Assembly: GCA_903828675.1 (NCBI GenBank)
Contig: CAIKND010000042.1
Coordinates: 1-64,000, forward strand
DNA length: 64,000 nucleotides
Origin: an uncultured Acidobacteriaceae bacterium
GTDB lineage: Bacteria > Acidobacteriota > Terriglobia > Terriglobales > Acidobacteriaceae
Direction of reading: 5' to 3'
Shown: piece by piece, positions 62,231-64,000 of the stretch
Layout of the letters: every line of letters starts with the position of its first letter
Numbering within the stretch: the stretch's first letter is position 1
The notes under the pieces: model-generated
Told to the model about the DNA's origin: nothing
Database searches by the model: none
Seen by the model: only the letters and a program-made list of their open reading frames with translations
Translations under genes and position numbers: made by a program

Positions 62231-62450
62231 GGGTATTTTGGCCATTTCCACCCGGCTCGGGCACCCCTTTGCCTGGAACTGCGTCTATAGATTCAGATCA
62301 TTCCAGTGCAAGGGCTCGAGAGCGGTACCCGACACGACCCACCCCGGCCAGTTACAATGCTGAAAGCGGGGCCCGGCTCGAACCGGTGCGCCGGAATCGA
62401 CAAGCTCGATGCCAACCGGACGGTTGTGCAGTCGTGAGGTTCAGGACCGA

Positions 62451-63056
62451 ATGAAGAAGATCGCCTTAATAGCATTCCTGCTGGCAGTATGTGTAGCCGC
62501 AGGCCGCGCTCAAGAGAGCCGCCAAGACGTCAGCCTCAGCGGAACGGGGCTAATTGAGCCGTTCATCGCCTCGTCCACCGATGTTCAGGTGAGCGCGAAC
62601 CGCGCCTTTGGCGCGTTGGCCAGCTACCGATTCATGCTTACGCCCTCGAGCGCCCTCGAGGTCAACTATTCGATCACCTATGCGAACTCGCTTCACTATG
62701 TGATCAGCAATACCAACCACTACGACGTAAATACGCGGACCCAGGAAGTCTCGGCTGCCTACGTACGTTCCTTTGTTTTCAAGAACTTCAATCCGTTTGT
62801 TGAGGCAGGCCCAGGAGCTTTCGTATTCCTGCCGATCCGCAACTCCGGCACCACTTCTCTGGACGTGAAGCAGCAGATTGAAATCGGCGGCATCTACGGC
62901 GCCGGCATCGCGTACGAGATCACGCCGAGCTTCGACATACGCGCGGAGTATAGAGGTTGGGTAACCAAGGTGCCCAGTTTTGGAGACTCCCAGTTGTCCA
63001 CCAACAAGTGGTACAACATCTACAACCCAGTCGTTGGCGTGGCCTATCACTTCTAA
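62451..63056 (+). CDS. Outer-membrane beta-barrel protein
   Basis: 201 residues from ATG 62451 (the track start 42 bp earlier lacks a signal peptide). The signal is MKKIALIAFLLAVCVAAGRA. The rest is beta-strand rich, with alternating aromatic residues (ALASYRFMLTPSSALEVNYS, IGGIYGAGIAYEITPSFDIR, AEYRGWV). It ends YHF, the typical C-terminal Phe of barrel proteins recognised by the BAM complex. It resembles 8-stranded OmpA/OmpW-like barrels. Function unknown; a terminator follows. Confidence 0.8.
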   Translation: MKKIALIAFLLAVCVAAGRAQESRQDVSLSGTGLIEPFIASSTDVQVSANRAFGALASYRFMLTPSSALEVNYSITYANSLHYVISNTNHYDVNTRTQEVSAAYVRSFVFKNFNPFVEAGPGAFVFLPIRNSGTTSLDVKQQIEIGGIYGAGIAYEITPSFDIRAEYRGWVTKVPSFGDSQLSTNKWYNIYNPVVGVAYHF

Positions 63057-63077
63057 AGTTGCCTAACGCCGGAACGT

Positions 63078-63111
63078 AAAAAGGGGACGGGCTGGCGCCT
63101 GTCCCCTTTTT
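63078..63111. terminator. Terminator between the barrel protein and pheA
   Basis: AAAAAGGGGACGGG, loop, CCTGTCCCCTTTTT: strong hairpin with T-runs on both strands, between convergent genes. Confidence 0.93.
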
Positions 63112-63148
63112 CATTGCTCGAATCCGGCCAATATCGCCAGATCTCGCT

Positions 63149-63964
63149 TTACGTGGCATCCTTGTAGCGCCCGAGTTCCTTCACCATTGCGCAATGCCCT
63201 TTCAGCGCCTGGATGGCGCGGGTACCTTCATCGCTGGACCGAATCTGGCAATCCACGTAGAAAATGTACTCCCACGGCTTGCCATGCACGGGCCGCGACT
63301 CGATTTTGGTCAGGTTTGTTCCGAGCGCCGCAAGCTCGCTGAGGGCCGCCACCAGAGAGCCTGGACGGTTCTCCACGGAAAAGCCGAGGCTGATCTTATT
63401 CGAGTCCGGATCGGCCACCGCTTCGGCCCTTCGCCGCACGAGGAAGAAGCGCGTGAAATTTTCCGGATTGTCCTCGATGCCGGCTTCGAGGATCTGGGCT
63501 CCGTAGTATTCAGCAGCAGCCTCGCTGGCAATCGCGGCGGCATGCCGGTCGCGCAGCTCGACCAGTTGCTTCACGCTACCCGCAGTGTCGTAGAAGGCGA
63601 ACGCGTCCATTCTGGGATGCTCGGCAAGGAACCGCCTGCACTGCGCGAGCGCCACCGGATGCGAAAATACCCGGTCAATCTCCTCGGTGGCGGCACCGGA
63701 GATCGCGATCAGGTTGTGATGAATGCGCAGGAGTGTCTCCCGTTCCACCTTGACGTCGTTTTCCAGCAACAGGTCAAAGTGCTCCGACACCGAGCCGGCG
63801 AGGCTGTTCTCGATGGGAATGACGGCGGCGTCTACCCTGCCTCCGGTGAGTGCCGCAAACACCTCCGCCGATAGCGCACAGGGAACAATGGTCGCCCCAG
63901 GAACAAGCTTAATCGCCGCCTCATGACTAAACGATCCGGGTTCACCTTGAATTGCAATTCTCAT
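63149..63964 (-). CDS. pheA: Prephenate dehydratase (monofunctional)
   Basis: 271 residues, without a chorismate mutase domain. The dehydratase part begins IAIQGEPGSFSHEAA. It has IPIENSLAGSV, FSHPVALAQC and NFTRFFLV (the TRF motif). The ACT domain at ~190-265 starts SLGFSVENRPGSLVAALSEL and has the phenylalanine-binding ESRP in KIESRPVHGKPWEYIFYVD. It converts prephenate to phenylpyruvate and is expected to be inhibited by phenylalanine. The ATG lies 36 bp from the window end, so upstream context is not visible. Confidence 0.95.
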   Translation of the reverse strand: MRIAIQGEPGSFSHEAAIKLVPGATIVPCALSAEVFAALTGGRVDAAVIPIENSLAGSVSEHFDLLLENDVKVERETLLRIHHNLIAISGAATEEIDRVFSHPVALAQCRRFLAEHPRMDAFAFYDTAGSVKQLVELRDRHAAAIASEAAAEYYGAQILEAGIEDNPENFTRFFLVRRRAEAVADPDSNKISLGFSVENRPGSLVAALSELAALGTNLTKIESRPVHGKPWEYIFYVDCQIRSSDEGTRAIQALKGHCAMVKELGRYKDAT

Positions 63965-64000
63965 ACAAACTCCGATTGCTGCAGTCTGGTCATTGACGTT

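Overview
The window reads as a chromosomal segment of an Acidobacteriota bacterium, most likely a member of the Terriglobia (Acidobacteriaceae-like). This is inferred from the gene families, not from a database search. The pointers are a BlaI/M56 peptidase pair, a VWFA-related secreted protein of the acidobacterial type, secreted glycoside hydrolases, short sedolisin-like and tannase-like enzymes, a DUF3224 protein, and many intergenic palindromic repeats. GC content is high and genes are mostly on the minus strand.

Layout. 1-1080: decayed DNA with the tail of a transposase and a remnant of a FixJ-type response regulator. 1081-4667: a BlaI-type repressor, M56 membrane peptidase and HtrA protease in one plus-strand run. 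5107-6630: fused glutamate formimidoyltransferase/cyclodeaminase. 6767-9293: a truncated IS481-like transposase reading in frame into a tyrosine integrase that carries an amber stop, next to tRNA-Pro(CGG). 9484-17166: an exported protein, a newly noticed 35-residue membrane peptide, GH38 alpha-mannosidase, UbiD decarboxylase and an S53 peptidase. 17286-19783: a DedA-rhodanese fusion and a PBP transpeptidase.

The dcw (division and cell wall) cluster is in two blocks on the minus strand: murC-methyltransferase-ftsQ-ftsA-ftsZ (26375 down to 20085) and mraY-murD-ftsW-murG (41717 down to 36673). About 10 kb of unrelated genes separates them: DUF3224, a WxxGxW-type protein, a lipoprotein, GH51 arabinofuranosidase, a VWFA protein, an HD-GYP phosphodiesterase and a Gly-rich surface protein. 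murE, murF, ftsI and murB are not in the window. A carbohydrate island follows (41849-50714): GH27, GH2 and a mannose-6-phosphate isomerase fused to another domain, with a divergent MFS sugar porter, then a tannase-family esterase. From 61065 down to 50946 runs a complete branched-chain amino acid operon, leuA-leuB-leuC-leuD-ilvD-ilvB-ilvN-ilvC, with a divergent LysR regulator. LeuA lacks its C-terminal regulatory domain. The window ends with an outer-membrane beta-barrel protein and prephenate dehydratase.

The most striking non-genic feature is the repeat content. Family 1 has conserved outer arms (TCCCACCC / GGATGGGGCAC) around stems whose sequence varies between copies while complementarity is kept. 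I count eleven copies, all in the same orientation. Family 2 is a twin hairpin with CTNAAG-like loops. A third class consists of paired arrays of degenerate short units in opposite orientation. Nearly every gap in the leu-ilv operon holds one of these. A composite element of about 430 bp (G-tract, AT-rich block, family 1 hairpin, right motif) occurs twice.
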